Shown here piece by piece: positions 51,374-60,166 of a stretch of 64,000 bases of DNA; position 1 is the stretch's first letter, and each line of letters opens with the position of its first letter. The notes under the pieces are model-generated. The model did no database searches and was not told where the DNA came from. It saw only the letters and a program-made list of their open reading frames with translations. The position numbers and the translations under genes were made by a program. The stretch is from contig NZ_JAHTKI010000006.1 of assembly GCF_019145475.1 (NCBI RefSeq), positions 186,001-250,000 of the forward strand, in the 5' to 3' direction. The stretch comes from Pseudomonas botevensis. GTDB taxonomy: Bacteria > Pseudomonadota > Gammaproteobacteria > Pseudomonadales > Pseudomonadaceae.

Positions 51374-52285
51374 TCAGCCCTGGAAGTCGGCGCTGGCATA
51401 CGCCGCCAGTTTGCCCTGGATGAAATCGAGGAAGCATTGAATGCGCAACGCCAGTTGCGAGTTACGGTAATACACCGCGTTGATCGGCTGCCGGTAACCG
51501 CTGTTGAATTGCGCCAGCAACACCTTGAGCCGGCCGGCGCGGATGTCGTCGATGGTCATGAAGTGCGACAGACAGGCAATGCCCTGCCCTTCCAGCGCCA
51601 GATGCCGCACGGTTTCGCCGCTGGATGCGCTGATCGCCGGGGTGATCGGCCAGCGGTCGCCGTGCACGTAACGCAGCGGCCACTGGTTGAGGCCTTCGTT
51701 CTGGGTGAAACCGAGCAAGGTGTGTTCGCTCAGGTTCACCACTTCCAGCGGTTCGCCATGTTTTTCCAGATAGGCGGGGCTGGCGACGATCAGCAGCGGG
51801 CTGCACCCCAGCGAACGCGCATGCAGCGTCGAGTCGGCCAGCGTGCCGATGCGGATGGCGATGTCGGTGCTTTGTTCCAGCAGGTCAATGATCAGATCAT
51901 TGCTGTTGAGTTCGAGCTGGATGTCCGGATACAGCCGGCGGAACTCATCGATGTACGGCACGATGGCGTGCAGCATGAACGGCGACGCCGCGTTGATCCG
52001 CAACCGCCCGGACGGATTTTGCTGGCGCGAGGACAGGCGTTCTTCGAGTTGATCCATCTGGTCGAGAATCAACTTGGCCTGCTCGAAGAAATACTTGCCC
52101 TCCTCGGTCAGATCCATGCGCCGCGTGGTGCGGTTGATCAACGTGGTGTCGAGCTTGCCCTCCAGCCGCGACAAGGTACGGCTGACCGCCGACGGCGTCT
52201 GCCCGACCTGTTCGGCGGCGGCGGAAATCGAACCGCATTCGATCACGCAGACGAAAATCTGCAACTCATCGGATCTGGCTTTCAC
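51374..52285 (-). CDS. LysR-family regulator
   Basis: 303 residues. The N-terminal helix-turn-helix is residues 5-65 (CGSISAAAEQVGQTPSAVSRTLSRLEGKL), followed by the substrate-binding domain (PSGRLRINAASPFMLHAIVPY). It is of the CrgA-like type. It lies between the SDR gene and mdaB, all on the minus strand, and may control either. Confidence 0.92.
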   Translation of the reverse strand: MKARSDELQIFVCVIECGSISAAAEQVGQTPSAVSRTLSRLEGKLDTTLINRTTRRMDLTEEGKYFFEQAKLILDQMDQLEERLSSRQQNPSGRLRINAASPFMLHAIVPYIDEFRRLYPDIQLELNSNDLIIDLLEQSTDIAIRIGTLADSTLHARSLGCSPLLIVASPAYLEKHGEPLEVVNLSEHTLLGFTQNEGLNQWPLRYVHGDRWPITPAISASSGETVRHLALEGQGIACLSHFMTIDDIRAGRLKVLLAQFNSGYRQPINAVYYRNSQLALRIQCFLDFIQGKLAAYASADFQG

Positions 52286-52346
52286 GGATGTCCTCGAATC
52301 GAAAAGGCCTGCTGCGCAAGCTCAGGCCTTCGATAGTAGCCGAGTG

Positions 52347-52937
52347 TCAGGCCTTGAGGCCAAACACCTCGGTCAGGTGCTGCTCGTAACGCGCCACGTC
52401 GGCCTCGATGTTCGGACGCTTCATCACGTCCACGCAAAGGAACGTCGGCAGGCCGGTCATACCGAGGAACTGGTTGGCCTTGTGGAACGGGAAATACACG
52501 GCGTCCACGCCCTTGGCTTCGAAGAAGTCGGTCGGGTCGTCGAAGGCTTGCTGCGGGGCGTTCCAGGTCAGCGACAACATGTATTGCTTGCCCTGGATCA
52601 GACCGCCGCTGCCGTACTTCTGCGACGCGTCGGAACGGGTGCGGCCGTCGCTGGCGTAGAGGCTGCCGTGGCCTTCGGTGAAGACTTCGTCGATGTACTT
52701 TTTCACCGTCCACGGCGCGCCCATCCACCAGCCCGGCATCTGATAAATGACCACGTCGGCCCAGAGGAACTTGGCGACTTCCTCGGCGATGTCGTAACCC
52801 TCGTCGATGAAGGTGGTCTTGACGTCGACACCGCCGCGATCCAGCACACTCAGCGCCGCCTCGTGCAGGGTGGTGTTGTAGCGACCATCGGAATGAGCGA
52901 ATTTTTTACCGCCATTGAGCAACAAGACTTTTTTCAT
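52347..52937 (-). CDS. mdaB: NAD(P)H:quinone oxidoreductase MdaB
   Basis: 196 residues from MKKVLLLNGGKKFAHSDGRYN. A flavodoxin-fold FAD enzyme with VVIYQMPGWWMGAPWTVKKYIDEVF and LSLTWNAPQQAFDD, both typical of MdaB. It reduces quinones by two electrons to limit oxidative damage. Confidence 0.93.
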   Translation of the reverse strand: MKKVLLLNGGKKFAHSDGRYNTTLHEAALSVLDRGGVDVKTTFIDEGYDIAEEVAKFLWADVVIYQMPGWWMGAPWTVKKYIDEVFTEGHGSLYASDGRTRSDASQKYGSGGLIQGKQYMLSLTWNAPQQAFDDPTDFFEAKGVDAVYFPFHKANQFLGMTGLPTFLCVDVMKRPNIEADVARYEQHLTEVFGLKA

Positions 52938-53135
52938 GGAGCGCCTCAATCGGATTCCGATGCGCAGCCGCCGGGGCTGGATGGAGAAGGGAGAAATTTG
53001 AATGGCGGCAGATTAGCGACCGGTCTCGCGCGGAATAAGCCGTGGCCGCGCAAAATACATTTGAGAAAAACGCACGAATCAAGAGCAGATTGTTGCCGTA
53101 GGATTGGCCGCCATCTGAACTGGAGGAAGTGTCTG

Positions 53136-53450
53136 ATGAGTGAACGTCACGGTTTTATCCTGCACGCCAAGACCCGCCCGGAAAAAGCCGAGGCCTTCGA
53201 GGCGCTGTTTCGCGCCTATGTCGAACCGAGCCGCGCGGAGCCGGGTTGCATCGAGTACCACATGCTGCGCGACAAAGAAGATCCGACCCTGTTCATCTTC
53301 TATGAGATCTGGGAATCCCGGGCGCATCTGGACGTGCATTCGAACCTGCCGCACATGCAGGAATTCTTCGCCAAGCGCATGGATTACCTGGAGCGGGATT
53401 TCGATATCCGTCCGATCGAAATGCTCAGCGCGTCGTCGGCTAGCCGCTGA
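53136..53450 (+). CDS. antibiotic biosynthesis monooxygenase (ABM) family protein
   Basis: 104 residues from MSERHGFILHAKTRPEKAEAF after CTGGAGGA. It has the ferredoxin-like ABM fold with EPGCIEYHMLRD and FYEIWESRAHLDVHSNLPHMQEF. YgiN-type quinol monooxygenases pair with MdaB in E. coli, and mdaB is the divergent neighbour here, so a quinone-cycle role is likely. Its 3' end overlaps the next gene by 11 bases. Confidence 0.88.
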   Translation: MSERHGFILHAKTRPEKAEAFEALFRAYVEPSRAEPGCIEYHMLRDKEDPTLFIFYEIWESRAHLDVHSNLPHMQEFFAKRMDYLERDFDIRPIEMLSASSASR

Positions 53451-54204
53451 TCAACAGGTGGGCGCCGAGCGCGCCCAGACCGACGAAGAACACCCGCTTG
53501 AACAGCACCGCGCTGATCCGCTGCCGCAGCCATTGGCCGAGCAACATGCCCAGCACCGCCGGGATCAGCGCCAGCAGCGAGGCGCTCAACTCCCCGCCGC
53601 CCAGCGCTCCGCGCCAAAGCAATCCACCGGCCAAAGCCAGGGTCGACACGGTGAAGGACAGGCCCAGCGCCTGCACCAATTCATCGCGGTTCAAGCCCAG
53701 GGCCTGCAGGTACGGCACCGCCGGAATCACGAATACGCCGGTGGCCGAGGTGATGACGCCGGTGATCACCCCACACAACGGCCCCAGCCACGGTTCGTGA
53801 CGACGACTGACACGCAGTGTCGGCAGGAACAGACCGCTCAGCGCATACAGCAACAACGCCGCGCCGAGCCCACGCACCACCCAATGTCCTCCCGCCATGC
53901 CGATCCATAACGTGCCGATGCCGGTGCCGAGAAAGATCATCAGCAGCATCGGCCACAGCCGTTGGATCAGCCCGCGCAGATGCCCGCCGAATGCCAGTTG
54001 CCAGACGTTGGTCAGCGTTGCCGGAATAATCAGCAGCGCCGCAGCCTGCGACGGCGCCATAGCCAGGCCGAGCAGCCCCATGGCGACCGTGGGCAGGCCG
54101 AGGCCGATCACGCCTTTGATCAGGCCGGCGACGATGAAAGTGGCGATCACCAGCAAAGACAGGGTCAGGCCGAGGTTCTGGTAAAAATCTGCGAGTGCGT
54201 TCAT
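53440..54204 (-). CDS. TauE/SafE-family (sulfite exporter-like) membrane protein
   Basis: 254 residues with eight hydrophobic segments. Family features are IVAGLIKGVIGLGLPTVAMGLL near the N terminus and the repeated GVITGVITSATGVFVIPAVPYLQ. The substrate is unknown, probably a sulfur- or carbon-containing anion. Confidence 0.9.
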   Translation of the reverse strand: MNALADFYQNLGLTLSLLVIATFIVAGLIKGVIGLGLPTVAMGLLGLAMAPSQAAALLIIPATLTNVWQLAFGGHLRGLIQRLWPMLLMIFLGTGIGTLWIGMAGGHWVVRGLGAALLLYALSGLFLPTLRVSRRHEPWLGPLCGVITGVITSATGVFVIPAVPYLQALGLNRDELVQALGLSFTVSTLALAGGLLWRGALGGGELSASLLALIPAVLGMLLGQWLRQRISAVLFKRVFFVGLGALGAHLLISG

Positions 54205-54301
54205 GGCGCTACTGTGCGCTTCGGATGACGGGTTGAAAATCTGGCATACACTGAGGCTGCCTCTTGATTTTCAAGAGGCTTGGATTTTCCTTGAAGCGGC
54301 G

Positions 54302-54386
54302 GGCCTCTTCGCGGGCAAGCCCGCTCCCACAGGTTTTGTGTTCGCCACCGAACCCATGTGGGAGTGGGCTTGCCCACGAAGAGGCC
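54302..54386. repeat. REPIN (paired inverted REP elements)
   Basis: Two 30-base arms (54302-54331 and 54357-54386), inverted with two mismatches, share GGCAAGCCC, CTCCCACA and their complements. It lies immediately upstream of a LysR gene and about 100 bases from the TauE start, inside the promoter gap. Confidence 0.9.
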
Positions 54387-54416
54387 GGCCCTGACACCCA
54401 AAATACCGAGCGCCTC

Positions 54417-55298
54417 ATGCACTTCGACCTCACCGACCTGCGCCTCTACCTGCACATCCTCGACACCGGCAACATCACCGCCGGCGCGGCCCGCAGCCAC
54501 CTCTCGCTGGCCGCCGCCAGCGCGCGCATCCGCGCCATGGAAGCCTCGCTGGGCACCGAGTTCCTGCAACGCGGGCGCCGTGGGGTCACGCCGACTGCGG
54601 CGGGCAAGGCCCTGGCGCAACATGCGCGGATACTTCTGCAACAGGCCGAGCGGATGCAACAGGACCTGGCCGACTACGCCCGAGGCGTCAAAGGTCAGGT
54701 GCGCCTGTTGTGCAACACCACCGCCATGACCGAATACCTGCCGGAGGTGCTGGCGGACTTTCTGTGCAGTCACCGCAACCTGGACATCGACTTGCAGGAG
54801 TTGCCCAGCGCCCGCATCACCCATGCCTTGCGCCAGGGCGCGGCGGATCTGGGGATTGTCTCTGATGCGGTCGATACCACCGATTTGCAGACCCGCCCCT
54901 TTCGCGACGATCCACTGGTGCTGATTCTGCCGACGGGTCATCCGCTGGCCGAACGTTCGTCGCTGACCTTCAGCGAAACCCTCGGCCATGACTACGTGGC
55001 GCTGGGCGCCGACAGCGCGCTGGCGATTCATCTGGAGGAACAGGCGCTGCACATCGGGCAACGGATGTCGATCCGCATCCGCGCCGACGGCTTCGATGGC
55101 GTGACGCGCATGGTCGCCCGAGGCGCCGGGTTGGCCATCGTGCCGAAAGTCGCCATCGAACGCTGGGCGCCGGCAGGCGGAGTCATCAGCCGGCCGCTGG
55201 ACGAATCCTGGGCCAACCGCCGGCTGCAACTGTGCGCGCGCCGTTTCGAGCAGCTGCCCGGTTACGCCCAGGCGTTGCTCGAGGCGCTGATGCCTTGA
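54417..55298 (+). CDS. LysR-family regulator
   Basis: 293 residues from MHFDLTDLRLYLHILDTGNITAGAARSHLS; the 51-codon extension upstream is translated REPIN. It has an N-terminal helix-turn-helix and a C-terminal effector domain (VRLLCNTTAMTEYLPEVLADFL). It is divergent from the TauE gene, so control of that exporter is the first guess. Confidence 0.92.
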   Translation: MHFDLTDLRLYLHILDTGNITAGAARSHLSLAAASARIRAMEASLGTEFLQRGRRGVTPTAAGKALAQHARILLQQAERMQQDLADYARGVKGQVRLLCNTTAMTEYLPEVLADFLCSHRNLDIDLQELPSARITHALRQGAADLGIVSDAVDTTDLQTRPFRDDPLVLILPTGHPLAERSSLTFSETLGHDYVALGADSALAIHLEEQALHIGQRMSIRIRADGFDGVTRMVARGAGLAIVPKVAIERWAPAGGVISRPLDESWANRRLQLCARRFEQLPGYAQALLEALMP

Positions 55299-55350
55299 CT
55301 CTACCGCTAGGGGCAGACTCTATCCTGTGAGCTTCATTTCAGGAGTACAC

Positions 55351-55932
55351 ATGATGAGCAAACGCATGCTCGTGATTCTGGGTCATCCGTCCACCGACAG
55401 CTTTTGCGGCGCCCTGACCGACACTTACGTCCAGGCCGCCAAGGAAGCCGGCCATGACGTGCGCCTGCTGCGTCTGGATGCGCTGGACTTCGACCCGGTC
55501 CTGCACGAGGGTTACAACAAGGTCCAGCCCCTGGAGCCGGATCTGCTGCAGGCCCAGACCGACATCACCTGGGCCGAACACCTGACGTTCGTCTATCCGA
55601 TCTGGTGGGGCGGGATCCCGGCGCTGTTCAAGGGTTTTCTCGACCGGATCCTGCTGTCCGGCTTCGCCTTCAAGTACCGCAAGGGCAAGGCCTTCCCGGA
55701 CAAACTGCTCAAGGGCCGCACCGCGCATCTGCTGGTGACCATGGATACACCGCCCTGGTACTACAAGTGGATCTATCGCATGCCGGGCCTGCACCAGATG
55801 CGCAAGACCACCCTGGAATTCTGCGGCATCAAGCCGACCAAGACGCTGACGTTCGGGCCGATCCTGGGCTCCAAGCCAGAACAGCGTGACGTCTGGCTGG
55901 AGCAGGCGCGCCTGACCGCCGCCGCCAGCTGA
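55351..55932 (+). CDS. NAD(P)H dehydrogenase (quinone), flavodoxin-like
   Basis: 193 residues from the first of two adjacent ATGs after AGGAG. The flavin-binding segments are LVILGHPSTDSFCGAL and FVYPIWWGGIPALFKGFLDRI. It belongs to the KefF/NQO1-like family of FMN/FAD quinone reductases. Confidence 0.9.
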   Translation: MMSKRMLVILGHPSTDSFCGALTDTYVQAAKEAGHDVRLLRLDALDFDPVLHEGYNKVQPLEPDLLQAQTDITWAEHLTFVYPIWWGGIPALFKGFLDRILLSGFAFKYRKGKAFPDKLLKGRTAHLLVTMDTPPWYYKWIYRMPGLHQMRKTTLEFCGIKPTKTLTFGPILGSKPEQRDVWLEQARLTAAAS

Positions 55933-55951
55933 GGCTTTCCCGCCAGCACCA

Positions 55952-55977
55952 CTGACGGCGCCAACGCGCGCCGTCAG
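55952..55977 (+). terminator. hairpin after the quinone reductase gene
   Basis: A perfect 10-bp stem CTGACGGCGC/GCGCCGTCAG, 19 bases after the stop, with no T run. Confidence 0.5.
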
Positions 55978-56133
55978 CCCCTCTCCGGGCTCACGCCGAG
56001 GCCCGTCCGTCACCTGTGCGCGTCATTTGCGCACAGTTGCAACGTTTTGAATGGTATTGCTCTTATAATCGCCCCCGATCAGGCATGAGGCCTGGTCGCG
56101 CCATGCGCTGTTTGATCATCGAGACGGATCTTT

Positions 56134-56544
56134 ATGTATATCGGCAAAGCCGCCCAGCTGTCGGGCACCACAGTCAAAAGCATTCGCCATTACGAGGAAA
56201 TCGGCCTGTTGCCCGAGCCCAAGCGTGAAGGCAAATACCGCATCTACAGCCAGCAGAGCGTCGAGGTCCTGACGTTCATCAAGTGCGCCCAGCAACTGGG
56301 CTTCAAGCTCAAAGAACTGCAGGTCATCCTCAACAACTATCGCGGCGACAACTTTCCCTGGGACATGGCGCAAAAAGCGATCGCCGAAAAAAAAGCCGAG
56401 CTGGTTTCCCAGATCGGCGATTTGCAGCAAGTCCACGATGGCCTCGAAGCGTTTGAAAACAACCTCAACGAAGCCCGCCAGGAATGTCAGTTCGAGCGTA
56501 TCGCCCGCCACGGTGAAAAAAAGCCGGCCAACATGCTGAACTGA
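56134..56544 (+). CDS. MerR-family regulator
   Basis: 136 residues. The N-terminal winged helix (MYIGKAAQLSGTTVKSIRHYEEIGLLPEPKREGKYRIYS) is followed by a dimer coiled coil. Only one Cys is near the C terminus, so it is not a CueR-type metal sensor by sequence. A TATAAT -10 lies about 60 bases upstream without a good -35. It converges on the lipid export operon. Confidence 0.9.
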   Translation: MYIGKAAQLSGTTVKSIRHYEEIGLLPEPKREGKYRIYSQQSVEVLTFIKCAQQLGFKLKELQVILNNYRGDNFPWDMAQKAIAEKKAELVSQIGDLQQVHDGLEAFENNLNEARQECQFERIARHGEKKPANMLN

Positions 56545-56613
56545 ACACCCTGCTGCGCCACATGACCTGGCTCGCATGCCGAATCGCGGCATACAGACCG
56601 GGCCGGTGGCGAA

Positions 56614-59235
56614 TCAACCGGCAACAGCCTCCCCTGCTTCGTGCGGTGCCGGCACCTTCGGCGCAACCGGAGCAATCGCGCCGAAGAACCATGGCGAAAC
56701 CAGGGTCACCAGCACAATGGTCATGACCCCGCTGGAGAACAGCGCCATGGCCACCAGTGCGCCGAGGTCGACGATCGGCTTGAAGTCGGAAAACAGCAGC
56801 GCCATGAAGCCCACGGAGAAGATCACCACGTTCATCACCGTGGAGCGACCGACGCTGTGCATTGCCTGCAGAATGGCCGCATCGATTTCAATTCCCTGCT
56901 GCACCAGCAGCTTGATCCGCGACAGCAGATGCACCGCATAGTCGACCACCCCGACCACCAGGAACGTCACCAGCGTCGTGCCGATGTTCAGCTCGATGCC
57001 GAACAGGAACATGAAGCCGTAGACGGTCACCGAGGTGGTCAACAAGGTCAGCATGCCGAGCAAGCCCAGCCGCACGGATTTGAGCCAGTACATCATCATC
57101 AGCGTCACCACCAGCAACGCCAGGGAGAAGCTCAGCACCTGGCCCTGGGTGATTTCCTGCAACACGCCGGTCCAGATCAACGGGGTGCCGGCGTGCGTCA
57201 CTTCAAGGTTCGCCGGTTTGTTGACCAGCAGCCAGGCATCCAGCCGATCGAGCATGGCCTGATAGTCGCTGGCGACCGACGAGGTCATGGTGTACAGGGT
57301 CAAGGCCTTGGAGAAGTCGGCGTTGAGTACGTTGTTCAGGTCGGAACCACCACCGTTTTCAAACAGCATCACATGCTGTTCGATCAGCGAGTTGCCCGGC
57401 ACTTCGAACTGCTCGACCTGCCCTTCGTCGTTGACCGACGTGACCTTCTCCAGCGCATTCGGCACGCGCAGGTATTCAGGGTTCATGTCGTTGAGCACCA
57501 GGTTCATGCGCTTGACGTAGGTGGCCAGCGAGTAGCCGTAACTGATGTTCGGCTGCTGCTTGATGAAGTGGTCGAGCTTGTCGATGAACTGCACCACTTC
57601 GGTGGTCAGCACGCCGCGCGGCTCCTTGCTGTCGATGGCGATCCAGCCCGGTGCCGTGCCCGCCACCCTGGCGTGGTTGATGAACTGGTCAGAGACGCGG
57701 ATATGGCTTTCCGGCTTGAAATAGGCAATGCCGGAGTCTTCGATGTCGACGCGGAACGTGAACACCGTCGCCAGCGCCAGCAGCGGCACGACCACCACGA
57801 GGATCGGTTTGCGCAAGCGGATCATCCAGGCACAGAACGCGACCAGATACCGCGAGATGATCGATTCCTTGTGGACGACAACCCGGCTCTGAGCCACCGG
57901 GTCCTTGCCCCAGATCGAGATCCAGGCCGGAATCAGCAGCAATGAAATGATCAGCGCCGCCGTCAGGCCGATGGACATGAACACCCCGAAATTGCGGATG
58001 CTGACAATGTTGTTGGTGGTGGAAATCATGAACGTGGCGATGGTCGTCACCGTGGTCAACACCACCGGCACCACCATCAGCCGCTGGGTTTCGCGGTTGG
58101 CTTCGCGGTTGCTCTTGCCGGCGCTTTTCTGCTCGTAGTACTCGGCCATCACATGGATCGCGTCGGAACAGCAGATGGTGAACAGGAACACCGGCAGCAC
58201 GCTGGTCAACAGGTCGAACGGCACGCGCAGCAACGCCATCAGCCCCAGGGTCCAGATGGTGCAGAACAGAATGTTGAACAGCGGCAACACCACGCCCAGC
58301 GGTTTGCGGAAGAAGAACACCAGCAACAGGGTGATCAACACAAACACGATGGGAAACAGCACCGCCAGGTCGTGATCGATGATTTCCTGCTGGGCGGCGA
58401 TGAAGATCGGCATCCCGGCGATGAAGATCTCATCCGTGTACTCTGGGTGATCGGCCTGATACTGGGCGACGATGCTGCGCACGATCTGATAGGCGCGCAA
58501 TTGCGCCTGCGCGTCGTCCTGTTTGGTGCCGAGTTCGGCCACCAGCATGGCGACTTTCTTGTCCTTCGACACCACGCCATCGACCATCAGCTCGTTGCCC
58601 ATGATCTGCGATTCGACCACCGCCGGATCCATGTCGTAGGCATTGAGGGTCTTGTGAATCAGCAACTCGCCATCGTCGGTCAGGACGATGTTTTCCAGGT
58701 CACCCATCGACGCCATTTCGCGGATCGGGTTGATCCGTTCGGCGAGAAAGGTCAGGAACAGCTGGTCGTGGGAATCCCAGTTCTGGCTTTGCGCATGATC
58801 ACGCAGGGCCTTGGCGTTGGCGTAGTCGTTCTGGGAGAAACCGCCCTCCAGAATGTCCCGGGTCAACAACTGCGCACGGCTGTCGTCCGGGTAGCGGGCG
58901 ACGATTTGCGCCAGGGTGTCCTTGTCCGCATCGTTGGCCAGAATCATCTTGCGCACCGACTGCGACATCGAGAACAGCGCATTGAGCGTCTGCTTGTTGA
59001 ACACCGTCTGCGGGTTGTTCAGCGCCACCATCACCGAGTCGAACGTGCCGGTGAACTCACCCTGCAGATCGATGATGGTCTTGCGGGCCGGGTGGTTTTC
59101 CTTGAGCAGGTAAGGGTTGGTGTCGGAAACCAGCGCGCCCAGCGTATAGGTGAAATACGCCGTGATCGCCACCAGCAGGAAAACAATCGCCCGCGCGTGG
59201 CGCTCGACGAAATTCAGATATCTTTCCATGATCAT
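56614..59235 (-). CDS. RND/MMPL-family lipid-type exporter
   Basis: 873 residues, with the two-fold RND plan: TM1 (HARAIVFLLVAITAYFTY), a large periplasmic loop to about residue 270, a five-TM block, a second TM (ILVVVVPLLALATVFTFRV), a second loop, and a final five-TM block. It has no HlyD-type adaptor beside it. This hydrophobe/amphiphile exporter type (MMPL) moves lipids from the inner membrane. It is last in the operon with the LolA-like and beta-barrel genes. Confidence 0.88.
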   Translation of the reverse strand: MIMERYLNFVERHARAIVFLLVAITAYFTYTLGALVSDTNPYLLKENHPARKTIIDLQGEFTGTFDSVMVALNNPQTVFNKQTLNALFSMSQSVRKMILANDADKDTLAQIVARYPDDSRAQLLTRDILEGGFSQNDYANAKALRDHAQSQNWDSHDQLFLTFLAERINPIREMASMGDLENIVLTDDGELLIHKTLNAYDMDPAVVESQIMGNELMVDGVVSKDKKVAMLVAELGTKQDDAQAQLRAYQIVRSIVAQYQADHPEYTDEIFIAGMPIFIAAQQEIIDHDLAVLFPIVFVLITLLLVFFFRKPLGVVLPLFNILFCTIWTLGLMALLRVPFDLLTSVLPVFLFTICCSDAIHVMAEYYEQKSAGKSNREANRETQRLMVVPVVLTTVTTIATFMISTTNNIVSIRNFGVFMSIGLTAALIISLLLIPAWISIWGKDPVAQSRVVVHKESIISRYLVAFCAWMIRLRKPILVVVVPLLALATVFTFRVDIEDSGIAYFKPESHIRVSDQFINHARVAGTAPGWIAIDSKEPRGVLTTEVVQFIDKLDHFIKQQPNISYGYSLATYVKRMNLVLNDMNPEYLRVPNALEKVTSVNDEGQVEQFEVPGNSLIEQHVMLFENGGGSDLNNVLNADFSKALTLYTMTSSVASDYQAMLDRLDAWLLVNKPANLEVTHAGTPLIWTGVLQEITQGQVLSFSLALLVVTLMMMYWLKSVRLGLLGMLTLLTTSVTVYGFMFLFGIELNIGTTLVTFLVVGVVDYAVHLLSRIKLLVQQGIEIDAAILQAMHSVGRSTVMNVVIFSVGFMALLFSDFKPIVDLGALVAMALFSSGVMTIVLVTLVSPWFFGAIAPVAPKVPAPHEAGEAVAG

Positions 59236-59259
59236 GCGTTCCAGGGTCAGGGTCGGAGC

Positions 59260-60096
59260 TTAGCGGGCAGACACGGCGTATTCCGGCAGGTCGCCGGTTT
59301 TCAGCCCGCGCTTGATCGCGGTCTGGGTGAACAGGCGATCTTCCAGCGGCACGTTGTACTGCAACTGGTTGAAGCGCATCTCCGAGCGCGTGCCATCGAT
59401 GAAGTGTTCGGTTTCGCTGAGCACGATGCTGTCGATCGAATCGATGGTCTCGACTTTCTGCGTGCGCATCTGCTTGATCAGCACGCCTTTGACGTCGAAG
59501 AAATCCTGACGCATGACCAGCAGATTCTGCTTGTCGATCCAGACTTTCAGCTTGTTGTAACCGGTCTTGGCCAGCACCTCGGGAGAGGTCGGCTCACGTT
59601 CGATCACGTAGCAGTCGCGGCCCTTGATCGACTCTTCGCCCAACAGCTTCTGCGAGTAATCCTTGACGCGGATCTTGTCCAGGTCGGCGTAGGAGTACTC
59701 GCTGCCCATGAACGAGCCGCGCTTGTCGGTGGTGGAGATCCGGCGGGTCTGGCGGCTGACCGGCAGGTACATCCACTGGCTGTCTTCCAGGCCCAGGGTT
59801 TCGTGGGGGTTTTCGATGTGGAACGCCACGTCGCGCACATCGGTAGGGGCTGAGAAATACATGCTGAATTTGTCGCTGTCCGGGTAGTCCTTTTGCAGGT
59901 AAGTGAACTCGCGAACCCGGGTGTTGCCCTTCTTGTCGTGAAGGATCAGCGACACCTGGGACATGAAGCTGGTGCCGTCGTTGCGGTCGCGCACCTGGCG
60001 CATGATGTCGTCGGCATTGCTGGCGTCGGCGGCGCCGGCACACGCGCTTCCCAGGATCAGCGCGGCGGTGGTCAGGCTTTTGAAAATCGGCAACAT
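59260..60096 (-). CDS. LolA-like outer-membrane lipoprotein-sorting protein
   Basis: 278 residues from MLPIFKSLTTAALILGSACAGAADA, a signal peptide cleaved near residue 23. The mature part has the COG2834 LolA/LppX-like fold, with MRQVRDRNDGTSFMSQVSLIL, FSAPTDVRDVAFHIENP and KVWIDKQNLLVMRQDFFD. These proteins ferry lipids across the periplasm. It lies 24 bases from the exporter gene. Confidence 0.88.
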   Translation of the reverse strand: MLPIFKSLTTAALILGSACAGAADASNADDIMRQVRDRNDGTSFMSQVSLILHDKKGNTRVREFTYLQKDYPDSDKFSMYFSAPTDVRDVAFHIENPHETLGLEDSQWMYLPVSRQTRRISTTDKRGSFMGSEYSYADLDKIRVKDYSQKLLGEESIKGRDCYVIEREPTSPEVLAKTGYNKLKVWIDKQNLLVMRQDFFDVKGVLIKQMRTQKVETIDSIDSIVLSETEHFIDGTRSEMRFNQLQYNVPLEDRLFTQTAIKRGLKTGDLPEYAVSAR

Positions 60097-60166
60097 GAGA
60101 ACTTCCCTTTTCGTTGTATGGGTGCAATGGATGCCCACGTCGGCAGCGGCACGCAGGCGCATGGGG

